Below are positions 35,938 to 45,040 of a stretch of 64,000 nucleotides of DNA, piece by piece. Each line of letters begins with the position of its first letter. The stretch's first letter is position 1. The DNA is taken from NCBI GenBank assembly GCA_041687255.1, contig JAWLCL010000006.1, forward strand, positions 1 through 64,000. Reading direction: 5' to 3'. The notes below the pieces were generated by a model that saw only the letters and a list, made by a program, of their open reading frames with translations, searched no databases and was not told the origin of the DNA. A program made the translations under genes and the position numbers. Source of the DNA: Mariniphaga sp041687255. Lineage in GTDB: Bacteria; Bacteroidota; Bacteroidia; Bacteroidales; Prolixibacteraceae.

Positions 35938-38900
35938 CTATTCCAACCCTACATCCAAATAAACCGAATAACGCCCATACGTTTCATAAAAAGGCTTAAA
36001 AACAACTCCGTCAATAACAAATACCAACGGCTCAGCAGTAGCTGATATCGATTTACTTATATCTTTCGCATTTAATGTTATTCTGCGCCATTCATTTCTA
36101 GGTTCAGGTTCCTGGGCTGCAAGGATAACCGGTCCGTAAAATAAACTGGCAATGTTTTGCTGATCCATAACCGGCTCCAGACGAAACTGAAAGGGCATGC
36201 GCAATTCAACAGTATCCCCGTCTTTCCATTTGCGGCTTAAAAGCAGATAGCTTCCCGGTACCGCCTTAACGTTTATATCTTTACCATTTATTTTTACAAA
36301 AAATCCGTTTGCAACCCAGTGGGGCACACGTACGTAAAGGTCAAATTTGCCACTCCCTTCAACGATTAGCCGCGTATGGTCTTCTTTTGGGAATGCAGTC
36401 TCTTGAGTCAGGGTTATATGCTTCTCTGTCCATTTTAAGGTTGAAGGAACATACAGGTTCACATATAAAGCATTGTTATCTGCACTCTTGAAATAGATGG
36501 AATTCTGAAGTTTAGTGCTGCTCTCCAAAGCTGTTCCGTTACAACAGGAAAAACCTTTCATGCCGGCATTTGTAAAATGTTTTACTGCGCCCGGCCGCAG
36601 GGGCACATGATAGGTATTTGCCGGGCTGTCTTCAGCAACAGAAGCAAGTATGTGATTGTAAAGTCCCCGCTCATAATAATCCATTAATTCTGCCTGCCGG
36701 TTGAACAGGAAAAGGTTTCTTGATAATTTGAGCAGATTGTAGGTAGCACAGGTTTCATTCTGGCCACCTGCTGAAAAACCATTCTCATAAAGTGTTGCCG
36801 GTTCAGCGGTAAAGCATTCCGCATTTGCAGGATTGTTTGCTCCTGCAACACCGCCAATACTGTACATGTAATCGTTAGTGGCCCTGGTCCGGAAATTATC
36901 AGCAATACGATAATATTCCGGAACACCTGAAGCACGATAAGTTTCAAGCGCTCCCATGATTTGTGGTATGTGTTGATTGGCATGCAGTCCACGAAACAGA
37001 TCTACATTTTTAGCCAATCCGTGACTATGCTCAGAATCACCAAAAAATACCCGGACGTTATCAAATAACTGTGCAGCTTCCAGGTAACGGGGCTCATTGG
37101 TCAGGCGGCTCAGTCTTGCCATCGCTTCGTTCATGCCTCCATATTCTCCTGCAATGTAGCTGTTCCACATCGCTATAAGTGTTTCAGCGGGCAACCGGCT
37201 CAAACGGGCATGTGCCCAGTCGCCCATCCCTTTAACTATTTCCAGCGCTTTCTCATTTCCGGTGATTTCATAAGCATCCAGCAACCCGGCAAGTATCTTA
37301 TGCAGGGTATAATATGGAGCCCATATTTGTGTATCACCACCTCCATAGCTGGCACCATTTTCCAGCATGATAAACTGATCGGGCGGATAGGCGCTGATAA
37401 AACCTTTCCCCCAGTTCCAATAATCTGTTCTGATACCTTCCGTGCTAAGGTCTGAATCAAAAGTTGTTTTACCTGTGGCCGGGGGCACTTCTTTTGGATC
37501 TGAAACAAATTCACCTCCCGGTGTCTGTGGGCGTCCCGACAGTTGCGACAGGTCATACAACGTATTTACCAAATAGTCCAGCTTAGCTTCAAAAGCAGCC
37601 TGTAGCGGCTTATCATAACCGGTACCTGCATAAGCCTGGGATAAAGCGCTGAGATAATGTCCGGTGGCATGCCCGCGCAGTTTGGTTTCCTGGCTGTCCC
37701 ATCCCCCCAGCGGTTCTGCTCCCTCAGGTTGTTCCTGTCCAAAGGCATTGCGAAACATATAAAGAAAATCGTCGGGATTTGTATTGCCAAGACCTGTAAG
37801 AAATTTGTCGCGGTTCTCCATAAACTTCGTTTTGTTACCATGAAGATCCCTGTTTAAGGTGACCTGGTCCAGACCAAAGGGTTCAAGCGTACGAACCGGT
37901 GTTTCAACTTTCTCAGCTTCTTTGACTGTTACAACCGCCTTTGGATGAAGGACCGTTCCCGGAATACTTCCGGTGACAGTATAAGTGCCCGGAGCCAGTG
38001 CCTGTGTATTATCCTCCGGCGCTGGCCAGAGAACTCTTACGTCGGGGCCTTCAATGTTATCTCTGTAACTGCCTTTTAAATAACGCGGCATTACTGGAAG
38101 AATGCCTTCTACAGTTCCCACCTGAATATCCGGAACGCTTGTTAAGTAGGCATTGTACAACTGAGGTGTTGTTTTGGGAAATTGTGGAAGGTCCTGTTTT
38201 GCTATCTTCTTTTGTTGTGAAGATGCTTCACTATCGTTTTTTGAACGGTTACATATCCCGCTAATTTGTTCTTTATTCAATGCGATCCGGTAGATTCGAA
38301 AATCGTACAACCTGGCATTCAGAAATCCATGATTAGTATGAATAAATTTTCCAATAAAAGCTTTGTTCGCTTTTCCTGAAGGTTCGCCAAAAATCTGGTC
38401 CAACCGGACCTCAACATTCTTTACCTCACTCACATGCTCTCCATTGATGTATATGCTTAACGTTTTGGAAGGAAGATTAAAAACAACGGCAAAATGATAC
38501 CATTTATCGACAATCGGTGCCGGTGCATTTGCTGTAGATTCTTCAGCGTCATTTTTTATCACGGTCTGAAACCCGTCTTCATTTACTGGTCCGGTTGGAG
38601 AAGCAAAAAAATGATGGTCGTTGTTTTTCCCAAAATCAAAAATTACCTGTCCGTTTTTTGCAGAATGCATGTAAATCCATCCGGTGACACTGAGTGATTC
38701 CTGTCCGCTCAGCCATTGACCGGGAAGCGATATGTAGGTTTCACTGTTTTCCGGTAAAGAAAGTACAGTTCCAAAACGCTCGTCATCCACAAACTCAAAA
38801 TGGGAACTATGGATATTGCCATGTAAATTATTACGGGTCCAATCTTTTACATTATCCTGAAAAAGATAGCGGGCAATTAAATCAGTTTCTCCTATTCCAT

Positions 38901-38994
38901 CCAGGATCTGATCACCTGTTTGAGCAATGACCGGTTCAGCACCCAAAGCACAAAAGCATAGCAACAGTCGAACGAACAGCTTATATTTTCTCAT
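35938..38994 (-). CDS. Secreted GH127-type beta-L-arabinofuranosidase with LamG domain
   Basis: 1018 residues. Signal peptide (1-24); a concanavalin/LamG-like domain (about 40-250); a linker; an Ig-like module (about 310-365); then the GH127 (alpha/alpha)6 catalytic region (about 370-900) and a beta-sandwich end. The zinc/cysteine active-site residues are visible: E and C in GGQNETCATYN and the CC pair in GFSCCNGT, one of which is the nucleophile in characterised GH127. It would release beta-L-arabinofuranose from plant arabinans or glycoproteins outside the cell. No SusCD pair is adjacent, so it is not in an evident utilisation locus. Confidence 0.9.
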   Translation of the reverse strand: MRKYKLFVRLLLCFCALGAEPVIAQTGDQILDGIGETDLIARYLFQDNVKDWTRNNLHGNIHSSHFEFVDDERFGTVLSLPENSETYISLPGQWLSGQESLSVTGWIYMHSAKNGQVIFDFGKNNDHHFFASPTGPVNEDGFQTVIKNDAEESTANAPAPIVDKWYHFAVVFNLPSKTLSIYINGEHVSEVKNVEVRLDQIFGEPSGKANKAFIGKFIHTNHGFLNARLYDFRIYRIALNKEQISGICNRSKNDSEASSQQKKIAKQDLPQFPKTTPQLYNAYLTSVPDIQVGTVEGILPVMPRYLKGSYRDNIEGPDVRVLWPAPEDNTQALAPGTYTVTGSIPGTVLHPKAVVTVKEAEKVETPVRTLEPFGLDQVTLNRDLHGNKTKFMENRDKFLTGLGNTNPDDFLYMFRNAFGQEQPEGAEPLGGWDSQETKLRGHATGHYLSALSQAYAGTGYDKPLQAAFEAKLDYLVNTLYDLSQLSGRPQTPGGEFVSDPKEVPPATGKTTFDSDLSTEGIRTDYWNWGKGFISAYPPDQFIMLENGASYGGGDTQIWAPYYTLHKILAGLLDAYEITGNEKALEIVKGMGDWAHARLSRLPAETLIAMWNSYIAGEYGGMNEAMARLSRLTNEPRYLEAAQLFDNVRVFFGDSEHSHGLAKNVDLFRGLHANQHIPQIMGALETYRASGVPEYYRIADNFRTRATNDYMYSIGGVAGANNPANAECFTAEPATLYENGFSAGGQNETCATYNLLKLSRNLFLFNRQAELMDYYERGLYNHILASVAEDSPANTYHVPLRPGAVKHFTNAGMKGFSCCNGTALESSTKLQNSIYFKSADNNALYVNLYVPSTLKWTEKHITLTQETAFPKEDHTRLIVEGSGKFDLYVRVPHWVANGFFVKINGKDINVKAVPGSYLLLSRKWKDGDTVELRMPFQFRLEPVMDQQNIASLFYGPVILAAQEPEPRNEWRRITLNAKDISKSISATAEPLVFVIDGVVFKPFYETYGRYSVYLDVGLE

Positions 38995-39374
38995 AATTTA
39001 ACTCTAAATAGTTATATGTTACGATAACCCGAACATACCGCAAAAGAACAGGGTAATCCGGCATTCATGTCGGGGCTTAAACCAATGAAGTCTCCCTCCC
39101 CCCAAGGCTAAAAAGCATTTATTTTTTTAGAAATCAAAGAAGTCTTTTAGGATCGTGTCTGTTATCCCAAAATCCTGTAATAATTATTAAATACTCTTGT
39201 ACGCCAGGCATACGTGCCGCGATTTAAAATAATATAGCACATCTCCCCCCTCTCCATGATAACTACCTATACCCGTTGTATCATCACCTGCCTGACTAAA
39301 TCAAAGCAATCAAGATAATCCTGTAAAACACAGTTCAGACATTATTCCGGGCATCAATCAGCGGAATAATTGCC
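38995..39374. other. Intergenic with dispersed repeat copy 2
   Basis: No gene is seen. 39050-39110 and 39240-39300 share wording with 34357-34500 and 40572-40665: TCCGGCATTCATGTCGGGG-like text, then CTCTCC...TGTATC(A/T)TCACCTGCCTGAC. Confidence 0.4.
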
Positions 39375-40181
39375 TTATTGTTTCAGGGCGCCGGCAACCA
39401 GGATGTTCAGATGATCGTTTAAAAGCCCGTTCATTTCAAATTTACTCCACCTGTCAATGGTTTCATTCTCCAGTTTATCTAGTTTATCTTCCTCAGATTT
39501 TGCCAACATTGCCCCCAGCGGAGTACTGTTCACGTATTGCCAGATAAACTCCTTTGAAGCCGGAAGTGTCAATTGCTTCAGGTATTTCGTCACCGATACT
39601 TTTTCAAAACGGGCATCGTGCATTAGCTGTTGCATTTCTTCCTGATTGTGCAGGGAAAAAACGCGCCGGATAAAACCTGCGGCTTCCGGACCAATGTATT
39701 CATTAAGCGTTTCGATGAAAACTTGCCAAACGGGTGAAGGGGGGCCGGGAGCATTGAGCAGTATCTTTCCGCCCGGAGCAAGGACCCGGTGCATTTCCTT
39801 AAGAGCCTTTTCCTTGTCGGGCATAAACATCAGACTTGCCTGGCACAAAACCACATCGTAAGCGTTATCCGGTAGCGGCATTTCTTCCGCACTTGCTTCA
39901 TGCCAGTCGATATCCCGAGGGCTGACTGCACGTGCAACGGCGAGCATACCCGGGTTGATGTCAAGACCGGAAACAGTACCTTTTTCCCCCACCCTTTCTG
40001 ATGCCGTTCGTGCAACAATACCCGTGCCGCAGGCCACATCCAATACCTGTTCGCCGGGCTGAATCATTGCCCGGTCCACCAAATCGACCGCCAGCGGAGC
40101 ACCAATCGCAGGAACAAAAAAACGCTCGTAATTTTCGGAAGCGTTGCCTCCGTATTCCCTTCCAAAGTGTTGTAAAGCCAT
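39375..40181 (-). CDS. Class I SAM-dependent methyltransferase
   Basis: 268 residues. Motif I VLDVACGTGIVAR (about 46-58), motif II GLDINPGML, and a post-motif segment VVLCQASLMFM are those of the UbiE/methyltransf_11 group. The C-terminal helical region is typical. The substrate is unknown. It is monocistronic in a repeat-rich stretch. Confidence 0.88.
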   Translation of the reverse strand: MALQHFGREYGGNASENYERFFVPAIGAPLAVDLVDRAMIQPGEQVLDVACGTGIVARTASERVGEKGTVSGLDINPGMLAVARAVSPRDIDWHEASAEEMPLPDNAYDVVLCQASLMFMPDKEKALKEMHRVLAPGGKILLNAPGPPSPVWQVFIETLNEYIGPEAAGFIRRVFSLHNQEEMQQLMHDARFEKVSVTKYLKQLTLPASKEFIWQYVNSTPLGAMLAKSEEDKLDKLENETIDRWSKFEMNGLLNDHLNILVAGALKQ

Positions 40182-40640
40182 TTCTTCTGAATTTTAAATT
40201 TCAAATTTTAATGCACCGGACAATTATTTCATATGATTAAAATTGCTTACTTTCAGCGGTATCATATGTAACTCCCATGTCCCGATAGCCATCGGGATTA
40301 ATCATGCTCCTTTGTGAATGTGATATTTTCATGGTCGTTTCATCCACATGAAATTGTTAATTCCAGCACTTAACTCCATATTATTGATAATGGCTTTTTG
40401 TAAATAAGTTTCTTCTACCTGAGGATACGATCCCGTAAAAATTTTGTTTCCTGATGAAGTTCAACCTATTCCCCAATGTAAAGTTTATTCAAGCAAATGC
40501 TTCATTGGAGACTAAATATTTTTTAATCAGCGGACGATACAAGCAGTATTGATTCTCCACAGATTTAAATAACCCCGGAATTCGTGCCGGAGAATACATC
40601 AGCATAACCTCCTCTCCCCCCTCTCCGGACTAATAACCTT
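40182..40640. other. Intergenic with hairpin and dispersed repeat copy 3
   Basis: TCCCGATAGCCATCGGGA at 40280-40297 is a perfect short hairpin. From 40572 onward the dispersed repeat (GGAATTCGTGCCGG and CTCCTCTCCCCC) appears. No gene is seen. Confidence 0.5.
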
Positions 40641-40667
40641 TGTCGGTTGTATCTTCACCTGCCTGAC

Positions 40668-40790
40668 GGGTTGGTACATGTTGCGGAGAGGGTTACGGGG
40701 AGCGTTCATGTCCGGCAGGACTTAACGGCGAAACGAGAACCCGCAGTTGGCGAACCACCTAACCCCGCCATGCAATATGTAATTTGTTAC
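40668..40790 (-). repeat. attC-like palindromic site 1
   Basis: An imperfect palindrome of about 120 bp. It has outer GGTTGG/CGAACCACC arms, a central GTCCGGCAGGAC hairpin and boundary text CCGCCATGCAATATG. It aligns with the sites at 41085 and 43455 (shared AGCGTTCATGTCC, then CGAAACGAGAA). It lies downstream of the next gene on the minus strand. Confidence 0.45.
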
Positions 40791-40810
40791 CGTTCGCTTT
40801 TTTATCTTTA

Positions 40811-41026
40811 TTATGTTTTTTCAGTATCCTTTTCCAATACTTTTATTATTTTTTTTAATCGACTTATCTCGATACCACTTAAAATAAAACTTGCCATAAA
40901 TCCGAAATATAGGATTTGATTTCCGTTTGGATAATGTTGAAGCTTAAATAAAGCTCCAAGAAGTATTGCAAATGCTGCAATTCCCAAAAGTACATTCATC
41001 AATTTGTCAGTATGTTTTTTAGTCAT
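40811..41026 (-). CDS. Small membrane protein, GldL-like N-terminal region
   Basis: 71 residues from the ATG at 41026 (MTKKHTDKLMN). Two hydrophobic helices flank GALFKLQHYPNGNQIL, a motif reminiscent of the gliding/secretion protein GldL, followed by a charged tail. It is probably a stand-alone inner-membrane protein. First cassette-like gene of the series. Confidence 0.6.
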   Translation of the reverse strand: MTKKHTDKLMNVLLGIAAFAILLGALFKLQHYPNGNQILYFGFMASFILSGIEISRLKKIIKVLEKDTEKT

Positions 41027-41084
41027 GATTTTAAATTTAAAATATAAGTTAATTGTCAATTATTTTCTTCATTAGCATCGGTGG

Positions 41085-41205
41085 TAACGGTTTGCGTAAG
41101 TTGCGTAGCGGATTTTGGAGAGCGTTCCTGTCCGCAAGAACGGAACGATGACGCGAAAGCCACGGCTTGCAAACCATCAAACCCCGTTATGCAATATGGC
41201 ACTGT
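41085..41205 (-). repeat. attC-like palindromic site 2
   Basis: Outer arms GGTTTGC (41091) and GCAAACC (about 41172), flanked by TAACGG and CCGTTATG, with central text CTGTCCGCAAGAACGG. It aligns with sites 1 and 3. It lies between the stop of the TPR gene and the start of the small membrane gene. Confidence 0.5.
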
Positions 41206-41221
41206 ATCAGGCAAAGTAGTT

Positions 41222-42271
41222 TTATGTATTTATTTTATTTTCAAATTCTTTTATGAACATGAAAAGTTCCATGCCATATACCAATTGGGCATTTTCATAA
41301 GTCTGATTCTTAAAGAATTCCAGAAACTTTTCCTTGCCAAACTTTTCAATAAGATCTTGCACAAATATTCCGGATAAAGGATATAATATTTCTGCAGGAT
41401 ATTCTTTTCCATTTTTCCAAATATCCTTAATTTCAATTTTCTTATCATGTGTTCTAATCCAATATTTTACCCTATTTAATCGATTTTGGTTTGATTGGTC
41501 AAAACAAACAGCTGTGCCTTCATCAATAAACCTGGTCTTTTTAGAAATTGCCGAGGTGTAATGAGAAATTACGTGCGTTAGCTCATGTCCTTTAGTTTGT
41601 TGAAAATAAGAGTGTATAATACACAAGGGAGGATTCGCAAACCCCAAATTTTTATGAACTATTCGTCTTGCATCATCTCTTGAATTCCATACAAAAAAGT
41701 CAACTTTTTTAGGTAAAGAACTTTCAAAAAACTTATTAATTTCTTTGAGAGCATTTTCTCTTGACTCAACATAAAACATGATTTCCTGGTCACTCATGTT
41801 TTGAAAATGAAAACGAATATTTTTCGACTCTTTAATTGTCCAGCTTTTGTAAAATTCATCGTATCCATAAAGTCCAACTCTTCTGGCTGAATATCTTGTA
41901 GCATTTTCCGTAGAATTTAAACGAATACAAGACTTTAAAGCAGACTCCGATTTTTCAAAGTCAGAAAGCATATAATAGCATGTACCTAAATAGCCAAGTC
42001 CCCAAGCTTTTCTCCATGAATTATCATTATCAACGACAATTTGTAGGTAAGGTATTGCTTCATTATAGTTTTCCATTTCTGTCAATACCCGCCCCAGAAC
42101 CAACTTATAATCCAGGTTTTCAGGGTCACTTTTTAAATATTCATTTGCCTTATCAATAACTTGGTCTAATTTTTTAGACTTATAAAGGTTACTTAGTTCC
42201 TGCTCTTGAGGGCTTTGTCCATTTACTATAAAGCAGATAAATAATAAGAAGAAAGTTAATTTAGTTTTCAT
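41222..42271 (-). CDS. Secreted TPR protein with gluzincin (HELTH) metallopeptidase domain
   Basis: 349 residues from the ATG at 42271. A signal peptide (about 1-19, ending VNGQ) precedes TPR repeats (about 20-130) and a peptidase_MA-like domain with KGHELTHVISH (zinc His/His, catalytic Glu) and downstream FIDEGTAVCFD supplying the third ligand Glu. It would act outside the cytoplasm on peptides. Gene bracketed by palindromic sites. Confidence 0.82.
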   Translation of the reverse strand: MKTKLTFFLLFICFIVNGQSPQEQELSNLYKSKKLDQVIDKANEYLKSDPENLDYKLVLGRVLTEMENYNEAIPYLQIVVDNDNSWRKAWGLGYLGTCYYMLSDFEKSESALKSCIRLNSTENATRYSARRVGLYGYDEFYKSWTIKESKNIRFHFQNMSDQEIMFYVESRENALKEINKFFESSLPKKVDFFVWNSRDDARRIVHKNLGFANPPLCIIHSYFQQTKGHELTHVISHYTSAISKKTRFIDEGTAVCFDQSNQNRLNRVKYWIRTHDKKIEIKDIWKNGKEYPAEILYPLSGIFVQDLIEKFGKEKFLEFFKNQTYENAQLVYGMELFMFIKEFENKINT

Positions 42272-42309
42272 TTTATTGTCCATTAGAATTGGATTGCTCA
42301 TTTACTATT

Positions 42310-42455
42310 TTGCCTTAACGTTTGGCAATATGCCAGTGGCGGTTTGCGGGCTTCGTCACTTTCTGCCGTGACAAAAACCAAAGCGGGGCAGTGAACCTGA
42401 AACTAGCACCTAGCCTGCTATTGTGGCTATACCATGTTGTGTGGCATAATTCATC
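42310..42455 (-). repeat. attC-like palindromic site 3 (divergent type)
   Basis: Text AACGTTTGGCAATATGCC, then GCGGTTTGCGGGCTTCGTC and a distal GTTGTGTGGCATAA. It differs from sites 1, 2 and 5 but holds the same position, between same-strand genes. Confidence 0.4.
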
Positions 42456-42471
42456 CTTGTCGTTCGTCTAT

Positions 42472-42834
42472 TTATTCGTTAAGATCTATAATCAACTGTG
42501 TTGTTTTTCCCGCTTTAATCTGAAACATTTTACTGCGTGTAAAAACTCCCCCTTCACCCTGAGATGTATAATATTTAATGTAGTAGTTGCCATAAAGCAA
42601 TTCTGTAACTTTCATTGTACCATTTACAACGGGAATATTTGGAAGGAGTGCTAGTGAAGGTTCGCCAACAACAAATATGTCCGGTAGGTAATGTAACCTT
42701 TGCACGTTTTCAAATGTTACTTCAAGATCACCGGTTAACAATAGTGTTTCTTCTTTCTGACATGATGAAAACATCATGAAAAAAATTACGGAAAACGGAA
42801 TCAATGCACTTGTTCTGGTTACTAGGTTTTTCAT
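42472..42834 (-). CDS. Small lipoprotein
   Basis: 120 residues. Lipoprotein signal with lipobox ending MMFSSC (Cys about 25), then a beta-rich domain with LLYGNYYIKYYTS and a C-terminal IKAGKTTQLIIDL, resembling a single Ig/CNA-like fold. Function is unknown. Confidence 0.7.
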   Translation of the reverse strand: MKNLVTRTSALIPFSVIFFMMFSSCQKEETLLLTGDLEVTFENVQRLHYLPDIFVVGEPSLALLPNIPVVNGTMKVTELLYGNYYIKYYTSQGEGGVFTRSKMFQIKAGKTTQLIIDLNE

Positions 42835-42894
42835 TGTCTTTGGTTTTAAATGTTAAATAGTTATCATCAAAAATAGTTGAATTCAATAGATGCA

Positions 42895-42985
42895 AAGTAG
42901 GCGATTGCGGGCTTCAAACTTATAAAACCGTTACGACTTTGAAGTGGCTACAGCTACATTGTTAGCCCCTGTGGTTTTGCATCCC
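42895..42985 (-). repeat. attC-like palindromic site 4 (short)
   Basis: GGCGATTGCGGGCTTCAAAC with AACCGTTACGACTTTGAAG and GTTAGCCCC. It shares GCGGGCTTC with site 3. Position again between same-strand genes. Confidence 0.35.
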
Positions 42986-43016
42986 GCGCTTTCATATACA
43001 TTGTTACCTGCTTTTT

Positions 43017-43433
43017 TTACTTCTTTATCAATCCCTTGTTGTTTTCATTCGGTTCTATCAAGTCCCACATGTTTCCATACAAATCCTCAAAGACGGCAAC
43101 AATTCCATATTCAAATTCAGTTGGAGGTCTCACAAAACTTATCTTTCTATCTACCATCTTGTTATAATCTCTCCAAAAATCATCAGTGAAGAGAAAAAAT
43201 CCAACTCGTCCTCCAGTTTGATTCCCTATACTTTCTGCTTGTCGTTCGTTGGCAGCTTTGACAAGTAAGAGGCAACATTCTTTCGCTCCGGGTGGAGCAA
43301 CCATAACCCATCTTTTTTTTTCGTCTATTCTTGTGTCTTCAAGAAGTATGAAATCTAATTTTTGGGTGTAGAATTCAATCGCATCATCATAGTCCTTTAC
43401 AACTAATGCTATATGTGCTATTCTTTGGCGCAT
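43017..43433 (-). CDS. VOC-family protein
   Basis: 138 residues. It starts RQRIAHIALVVKDYDDAIEFY, a standard glyoxalase/VOC opening, and ends VAVFEDLYGNMWDLIEP, carrying the metal-ligand Glu. Many such proteins are dioxygenase- or glyoxalase-like with unknown substrate. Confidence 0.85.
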   Translation of the reverse strand: MRQRIAHIALVVKDYDDAIEFYTQKLDFILLEDTRIDEKKRWVMVAPPGAKECCLLLVKAANERQAESIGNQTGGRVGFFLFTDDFWRDYNKMVDRKISFVRPPTEFEYGIVAVFEDLYGNMWDLIEPNENNKGLIKK

Positions 43434-43454
43434 TGTTTTTTCGTTTGTTCTAAT

Positions 43455-43575
43455 TACCGTTTACGTTCAGGTGCTAAATTTCAGTAGCGGATTTCGGAGC
43501 GCATTCATGTCCGCCAGGACTGACCTGCGAAACGAGAATCAACGGCTAAAAACACGGACACCGTTATAGCCAGTG
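43455..43575 (-). repeat. attC-like palindromic site 5
   Basis: AGTAGCGGATTTCGGAGCGC, central GTCCGCCAGGAC, then CGAAACGAGAA and CCGTTATAGCC. It aligns with sites 1 and 2 and includes the stop codon of the gene at 43564. Confidence 0.5.
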
Positions 43576-44028
43576 CTTTTTTCTTAATTTGCTTAGTTTA
43601 AGTTTCTTTTTTGGTTCTCCTCTTTCTAATAAAATTTTATCATTTAACTCTACTACTGCTTTAATCATTTCCCATGGGGAAGTTCTGGTAAAATCTTTAT
43701 CAAATATATACTCTTTATCTACTTTTAATCTGCCAACCACCTCAAAATCCACCGTTGATTTCTTAAAAAATTGAGTATAATACCAGGAAATCATTTCTCT
43801 GTCTCGGTAGCCTTTTAGCTCAAATTGTTCCTTTCTAATCAAAACTGATGCTTTTTTAAAGGTATCAATTGTCGGTTTATCTTTTTGGTTTATGGTTGTA
43901 ATGGCTATCAAATTCATTCCGTATTCTGTCTGCTTCTCAGAAGTTAAAACGAATGCTCCACCATAATTGTCATTACCAAGTTTAAATGTCAAACAATCGC
44001 CTTGTTGAAAGATAGAATCTCGTAACAC
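43564..44028 (-). CDS. Imm26-like domain protein, C-terminal part of a split gene
   Basis: 154 residues from an artificial GTG. IFQQGDCLTFKLGNDNYGGA is the opening of Imm26-like immunity domains. In the same frame the sequence upstream reads NKLSKDKDKPLKRKRK, a linker continuous with the preceding gene, so the two frames form one protein. The Imm26 family is associated with polymorphic-toxin immunity; a toxin partner is not visible. Confidence 0.65.
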   Translation of the reverse strand: MLRDSIFQQGDCLTFKLGNDNYGGAFVLTSEKQTEYGMNLIAITTINQKDKPTIDTFKKASVLIRKEQFELKGYRDREMISWYYTQFFKKSTVDFEVVGRLKVDKEYIFDKDFTRTSPWEMIKAVVELNDKILLERGEPKKKLKLSKLRKKHWL

Positions 44029-44066
44029 TTTCCGTTTCCTTTTAAGAGGTTTATCTTTATCCTTGC

Positions 44067-44408
44067 TTAATTTATTAAAAATGAATCCAGAGCTTTTTTC
44101 CTCTTTTTTATATCCTGTTTATCAGCTCCTAATTGCTCCCAAATCTTAATATCCTCTCCGGACTCTATAATTATCTTAACTCGTTGCAATAAATCAGGAT
44201 CTAATGATTTACATTGCCATTGCGCCATTGCCAAAGCAAACCAAAAATCATTTTTGTCTTCAGAATCTTCAATCAGCTCATTATTGTCACGAATGATTTT
44301 TCTAGAAATCTCAGATGGTTCAATTCCGTCGTCATATAAACCTATAAACTCAGAATAAATATCCGCATAAGTGTTATTCGATGAAATTGCAGTTCCCCAG
44401 GTTCCCAT
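44067..44408 (-). CDS. MGTWGTA-type domain protein, N-terminal part of a split gene
   Basis: 113 residues from the ATG at 44408 (MGTWGTAISSNNTYADIY), the conserved start of this family; a longer frame to 44438 adds unrelated residues. It stops at LDSFLIN. Adding one T to the T5 run just before restores the frame into the Imm26-like part, giving about 281 residues, a fusion I recall from other Bacteroidota proteins. Function is unknown. Confidence 0.65.
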   Translation of the reverse strand: MGTWGTAISSNNTYADIYSEFIGLYDDGIEPSEISRKIIRDNNELIEDSEDKNDFWFALAMAQWQCKSLDPDLLQRVKIIIESGEDIKIWEQLGADKQDIKKRKKALDSFLIN

Positions 44409-44851
44409 TTTTAAATAATCAGTTAAATGTTTTTGCACTCAGCCCGCATTGGCTATAACGTTTGTGTACAAGCATTTACAATCGGATAAATATTTATCCT
44501 TATATCGTGGGTCAGTAGAACATCCGGTTAAAATGTTAAAGCCCTTTCACAGCTCCGCCCTCTCAGTCACATACAGCGCCCGGTTTTGCACGATTAAAAC
44601 GATGTCTTATAAGGCTGTTGAATCCGGAAAACTGCTGCTCTTTCTTTGGTACCTGCTAAAATCACCTGCCAGCTGTACGGATTTCCTTTTTGTAAAAAGA
44701 TTGTTATCGGGAAACTTTTATTTGTACGGTTTTCGGTATTTATAGTAATAATTCAGGTTTTATGTTTCAGGGAATAAATCTAGAAAACATTTCGTTGCAA
44801 AACAATAGACAGGAGGAGGTTGTGGAAAACTTTTTGAGCGTAAGTGAAGAT
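44409..44851. other. Intergenic with terminal half-site, no gene recognised
   Basis: 44440-44470 carries CCCGCATTGGCTATAACGTTTG, resembling the outer part of the palindromic sites and perhaps the end of the cassette series. An open plus-strand frame here has no recognisable features. Confidence 0.4.
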
Positions 44852-45040
44852 GCAAAGGGCATGGGGCAAAGGGCAAAGGGCATGGAGCAAAGACTGACCA
44901 ATGACTAATGACTAATGACCAATTACTAATGACCAATGACTAATGACCAATGACCGATGACTAATGATGACTGATGACTGATGACTAATGACTGATGACT
45001 AATGCCTAATGACTAATGCCTAATGACTAATGACTGATGA
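44852..45040. repeat. Heptamer array, words GCAAAGG/GCATGGG then ATGACTA/ATGACCA
   Basis: About 27 words in 7-nt steps with one 4-nt slip. It starts GCAAAGG, GCATGGG, GCAAAGG, GCATGGA and passes into ATGACTA, ATGACCA, ATTACTA, ATGACCG. It continues into the last codons of the VOC gene. Confidence 0.95.

Noticed and set aside
40811..41026. Genuine GldL gliding/secretion protein
   Set aside because: Only the N-terminal membrane-like motif is present; GldL is much longer and no gld genes are adjacent.
44449..44745. 98-residue plus-strand frame
   Set aside because: No family, opposite to all neighbours, begins inside the terminal half-palindrome; likely chance.
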